Shown here: positions 6,688 through 8,819 of the stretch, one piece after another
Layout: each line of letters begins with the position of its first letter
Position numbering within the stretch: position 1 is the first letter of the stretch
Source: JAENVT01 sp031404635
GTDB lineage: Bacteria > Actinomycetota > Acidimicrobiia > Acidimicrobiales > Ilumatobacteraceae
Length of the DNA stretch: 8,819 nt
Direction of reading: 5' to 3'
Assembly (NCBI GenBank): GCA_031404635.1
Contig: JANNHY010000028.1
Coordinates: 1-8,819, forward strand
The notes under the pieces: model-generated
What the model saw: only the letters and a program-made list of their open reading frames with translations
What the model was told of the DNA's origin: nothing
The model's database searches: none
Translations under genes and position numbers: made by a program

Positions 6688-7152
6688 TTGCGCGAAGTCG
6701 GGCGAATCGGGCGCCCTCACGGTGTTCACGGCGAGGTGTACGTCTCGCTGCTCACCGATCGCGTCGAGCGGGTTGCTCCTGGAGCCCGTTTGCTCGCCGG
6801 TTCGCAGTGGCTGACGGTCGCCGAGTCGCGCCAGCAGCAGCAGCGCTGGCTGGTTCACTTCGACGGTGTCGACGATCGAGCCGCGGCGGAGAAATTGACC
6901 AATTCGACTGTGATGGCCGAACCGCTCGCCGACCACGGCGACGACGACGCCTTGTGGGTTCACGAGCTGATCGGGTCGAGAGTTGTCGACCAACTAGGCG
7001 TCGAGCGGGGCAGTTGCGTCGCGGTGATCGACAACCCCGCCCACGACATCCTCGAACTCGATACCGGCGCCCTGGTCCCGGTGATCTTCGTCGTCAGCTG
7101 CCTAGGTGGGGTTACCACGATCGATCCTCCCGACGGCCTATTCGACCTCTGA
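6688..7152 (+). CDS. rimM: Ribosome maturation factor RimM
   Basis: RimM helps mature the 3' head domain of the 30S subunit and binds uS19. From TTG 6688 it has 154 residues. The N-terminal beta-barrel carries the family signature REVGRIGRPHGVHGEVYV (2-19), continuing to the DRAAAEKL segment (63-70). The C-terminal PRC-barrel domain starts near LWVHELIGSRVVD (89-101) and closes with LVPVIFVV and DPPDGLFDL. Start choice is uncertain: TTG 6688 lies 4 nt after the khpA stop and puts the signature at the N-terminus. TTG 6673 or ATG 6649 (167 residues) would overlap khpA. None has a clear ribosome binding site. The last 15 bases overlap the end of the opposite-strand DUF952 gene. Confidence 0.93.
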   Translation: MREVGRIGRPHGVHGEVYVSLLTDRVERVAPGARLLAGSQWLTVAESRQQQQRWLVHFDGVDDRAAAEKLTNSTVMAEPLADHGDDDALWVHELIGSRVVDQLGVERGSCVAVIDNPAHDILELDTGALVPVIFVVSCLGGVTTIDPPDGLFDL

Positions 7153-7455
7153 AGGATCCGTTGTGCTGACCACCGCGTCGAGGTTGATTGGGCCGTAGAC
7201 GTGAGGGAATGGTTCGGGTGCTCCCGGCAACTGCTCATACACGAGCGGCGACGTCAGCAACCGTTCATCGACGTGCAGCAACACCAGGTCAGCGACGCCG
7301 GCGTAGTACCGCTCGATGACGCCACGCCATTGGTCCCCGGTGCTGCAGTGGATGTAGCCCTCCTCGGCCAGGTCGACGCCACGGGTCGAGCCGGTATGCA
7401 TCCCTCGAATCTGAGAGCGTGCCCAGGTGGCGGCGTCGGTGATGTGAAAGATCAT
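7138..7455 (-). CDS. DUF952 family protein
   Basis: This is a small protein of 105 residues with no known biochemical function. It begins MIFHITDAATW, then shows EEGYIHCST (residues 31-39), a helix, LVLLHVDERLL, LVYE, and PHVYGPINLDAVV (84-96), all hallmark stretches of DUF952. An in-frame ATG 18 bases upstream (7473) gives MQAYEA first, but family members start at MIxHIT, and GAGG lies just before the chosen ATG. It sits on the strand opposite to its neighbours, within the normally continuous rimM-trmD pair. Its 3' end overlaps the rimM end by 15 bases, and its start is 20 bases from the divergent trmD start. It therefore runs antisense to any rimM-trmD read-through transcript. Confidence 0.93.
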   Translation of the reverse strand: MIFHITDAATWARSQIRGMHTGSTRGVDLAEEGYIHCSTGDQWRGVIERYYAGVADLVLLHVDERLLTSPLVYEQLPGAPEPFPHVYGPINLDAVVSTTDPSEVE

Positions 7456-7462
7456 CGCCTCG

Positions 7463-7468
7463 TAGGCT
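7463..7468 (+). promoter_or_regulatory. Putative leaderless promoter -10 element of trmD
   Basis: TAGGCT fits TANNNT and lies 7 nt before the GTG at 7476, the same layout as before ftsY and ffh. There is no Shine-Dalgarno site. A separate promoter is expected here because the gene upstream (DUF952) is on the other strand. The match is short, so it is suggestive only. Confidence 0.35.
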
Positions 7469-7475
7469 TGCACAC

Positions 7476-8210
7476 GTGCGGATTGATGTGTTCACCATCT
7501 TCCCGGGCCTCGTCGACTCGTTCTGCGCTGAGAGCCTGCTGGGCAAGGCGCGAGCCAACGGTCTGCTCGATCTGCACACCCACGATCCTCGCCAGCACAC
7601 TACCGACGTCCATCACACCGTCGACGACGCCCCGTTCGGCGGTGGGGCAGGGATGGTGATGAAGGCGGAGCCGATCTTCGCCTCGGTTGAGGCCGCCGAG
7701 CCCCCGAGGCCGCTCTATCTCCTCGGCCCCGGCGGCATACGCTTCGATCACACGGTGGCCAACGAGTTGGCGGCGCTCGACGGGTTCAGCCTGCTGTGTG
7801 GTCGCTACGAGGGCATCGATCATCGTGTCCGCGAGCATCTGGTCGACGGTGAGCTGAGTGTCGGCGACGTCGTACTGAGCGGCGGAGAGGTGGCCGCCTG
7901 CCTGGTCATCGAGGCCGTTGTGCGCCTGTTGCCGGGGGCGATGGGTAACGACATCAGCCCGATCACGGAGAGTTTCGGAGCTTCGGGGCTGCTCGAGGAG
8001 CCGCATTACACACGCCCCGCCGAGTTCCGCGGGTGGACCGTGCCCGACACGTTGCGAGGCGGCGATCACGGCAGAATCGAGCGGTGGCGGCGGGCCCAGG
8101 CCCTGCATCGCACGCTGCGCTACCGGCCTGACCTGGTCGAGGCTGCAGGGGGCCTCGATGAACTTGACCGTCGGCTGTTGGAAGAGTTCCCTCCGGTCAC
8201 CTATCCTTGA
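7476..8210 (+). CDS. trmD: tRNA (guanine37-N1)-methyltransferase TrmD
   Basis: TrmD methylates N1 of G37 next to the anticodon, using S-adenosylmethionine, which prevents +1 frameshifting. It is a SPOUT enzyme acting as a homodimer. The protein has 244 residues, normal length. It starts MRIDVFTIFPGLVDSF from GTG 7476. The AdoMet-binding trefoil knot includes LLGPGGIRFDH (82-92), LLCGRYEGIDHRV (106-118) and ELSVGDVVLSGGEVAA (126-141). The linker and C-terminal tRNA-binding domain include GLLEEPHYTRPAEFRGWTVP (171-190), GDHGRIERWRR and RPDLVE. In the ESF segment (165-167) Glu165 stands where E. coli, B. subtilis and M. tuberculosis have, by recall, the catalytic Asp of a DSF/DSH motif. rplS follows after a 48-base gap. 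Confidence 0.97.
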   Translation: MRIDVFTIFPGLVDSFCAESLLGKARANGLLDLHTHDPRQHTTDVHHTVDDAPFGGGAGMVMKAEPIFASVEAAEPPRPLYLLGPGGIRFDHTVANELAALDGFSLLCGRYEGIDHRVREHLVDGELSVGDVVLSGGEVAACLVIEAVVRLLPGAMGNDISPITESFGASGLLEEPHYTRPAEFRGWTVPDTLRGGDHGRIERWRRAQALHRTLRYRPDLVEAAGGLDELDRRLLEEFPPVTYP

Positions 8211-8216
8211 GCGTTC

Positions 8217-8232
8217 GCTGGCTGAAGCCAGC
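8217..8232. repeat. Stem-loop between trmD and rplS
   Basis: GCTGGC, TGAA, GCCAGC forms a perfect 6-bp stem with a 4-base loop, 6 nt after the trmD stop and 12 nt before the rplS Shine-Dalgarno site. CAAAACTA follows, so it is not an intrinsic terminator on this strand. It might tune trmD/rplS expression or protect an mRNA end. Confidence 0.45.
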
Positions 8233-8244
8233 CAAAACTAATGC

Positions 8245-8250
8245 AGAGGG
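8245..8250 (+). promoter_or_regulatory. Shine-Dalgarno site deciding the rplS start
   Basis: AGAGGG lies 8 nt before ATG 8259. It supports that start over the in-frame ATG at 8241, which would place this site inside the gene. Confidence 0.6.
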
Positions 8251-8258
8251 CTCGCGCC

Positions 8259-8606
8259 ATGAAGTCCACCGATCTTGTCGACAATCAATTCATTCGCACC
8301 GACGTGCCCGACTTCGCCAGCGGCGACGAGGTCAAGGTGCATGTCAAGGTCGTCGAGGGCAACAAGGAGCGTGTCCAGGTCTTCCACGGCAACGTGATCG
8401 CTCGCCAGGGCAGTGGCGTCGCCGAGACCTACACGGTCCGCAAAATCAGCTACGGAGTCGGCGTCGAGCGCACCTTCCCGGTGCACACCCCAACGGTCGC
8501 CAAGCTCGAGGTTGTCAAGCGTGGCGACGTTCGCCGGGCGAAGCTGTACTACCTGCGCGATCGAGTCGGCAAGGCCGCCAAGATCAAGGAAAAGCGCGAC
8601 GCCTGA
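8259..8606 (+). CDS. rplS: 50S ribosomal protein bL19
   Basis: bL19 is a large-subunit protein at the 30S-50S interface. The product has 115 residues, a normal length. It begins MKSTDLVDNQFIRTDVPDF. The beta-barrel core follows, with DEVKVHVKVVEGNKERVQVF (23-42), the signature FHGNVIARQGSG (42-53), TVRKISYGVGVERTFPVHTP (59-78) and GDVRRAKLYYLRDRVGKAAK (89-108). The in-frame ATG at 8241 would add MQRARA and is rejected because of the Shine-Dalgarno position and because family members begin about here. It follows trmD as in most bacteria. Confidence 0.97.
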   Translation: MKSTDLVDNQFIRTDVPDFASGDEVKVHVKVVEGNKERVQVFHGNVIARQGSGVAETYTVRKISYGVGVERTFPVHTPTVAKLEVVKRGDVRRAKLYYLRDRVGKAAKIKEKRDA

Positions 8607-8642
8607 GCGTGCGCAGCCCATCGGTGTAATCGAGCACCCGCG

Positions 8643-8819
8643 TTGAGTTCCGACGATCTCGAAAACTTCGAGGCCGAACGCGAGCTCCAACTCGCTCAGG
8701 AATACCAGGACGTCGCGGCCATGTTTCGCTTCGCCGTGGAGACCGAGCGCCGGTTCTACCTGGCCAACGACGTCAAGCTGAATGTCAGCGGAGACGCCGC
8801 CAAGCCGGTGATCGAAGTG
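8643..8819 (+). CDS. DUF2469 family protein, 3' end beyond the window
   Basis: Starting from TTG 8643, 59 codons are open to the window edge, giving SSDDLENFEAERELQL, then YQDVAAMFRFAVETERRFYLANDVKLNV. ETERRFYLANDV (residues 33-44) is the hallmark of DUF2469, a small protein of unknown function (about 100 residues) conserved in Actinomycetota and usually found near rplS, rnhB and yraN. No ATG is available before the conserved start, and no Shine-Dalgarno site is evident in the 36-base gap after rplS. About 40 residues lie outside the window. Confidence 0.9.
   Translation, partial: MSSDDLENFEAERELQLAQEYQDVAAMFRFAVETERRFYLANDVKLNVSGDAAKPVIEV

Noticed and set aside
8625..8630. TGTAAT as a -10 box for the DUF2469 gene
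   Set aside because: It is 12 nt from the TTG with no partner -35 box; the gene could be read from the rplS transcript. The evidence is too weak to list as a feature.

Overview
The window looks like a GC-rich actinobacterial chromosome segment (Actinomycetota). An Acidimicrobiia/Ilumatobacter-like source is my best guess, from recall only. Supporting signs are the gene order rpsP - KH protein - rimM - trmD - rplS - DUF2469, an FtsY with an N-terminal membrane helix, GTG/TTG starts, and weak or absent Shine-Dalgarno sites before several genes.

Layout. (1) Bases 1 to about 405 are different in kind. They have lower GC (about 56% in three 60-base lines counted by hand, against about 69% in two lines just downstream). 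They carry, on the minus strand, an open reading frame with no usable start: a conserved-looking protein with an SQTCD motif, cut at both ends. (2) At about 398-412 this frame stops abruptly where a plus-strand ABC permease begins without its first membrane helix. Both genes lose their 5' ends at the same point, which is the signature of a recombination scar or an assembly chimera. (3) Bases 403-1917 hold the remains of a PotB-type permease and a complete PotC-type permease of a polyamine-class ABC importer. (4) Bases 1943-6083 hold the SRP pathway: ftsY (receptor), a large secreted lipoprotein with a C-terminal potato-inhibitor-I/I78-like domain, an exceptional long inverted repeat, and ffh (SRP GTPase). 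(5) Bases 6127-8606 hold the conserved ribosome/tRNA block rpsP, khpA, rimM, trmD, rplS, interrupted by a DUF952 gene on the opposite strand. (6) The window ends inside a DUF2469 gene.

How the parts fit. FtsY and Ffh deliver nascent membrane proteins to the translocon. bS16, KhpA, RimM, TrmD and bL19 build the ribosome and modify tRNA. Two control features stand out. The same ten bases (CGGTAGCGTG) lie 7-8 nt before the ATG of both ftsY and ffh, and a similar TANNNT box lies 7 nt before the GTG of trmD. This suggests leaderless promoters co-controlling the SRP pair and restarting transcription downstream of the antisense DUF952 gene. TrmD also shows Glu where the family has a conserved catalytic Asp.

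I found no CRISPR array, tRNA, rRNA or insertion sequence. The only stretches without a gene are intergenic gaps of about 105 bases or less.
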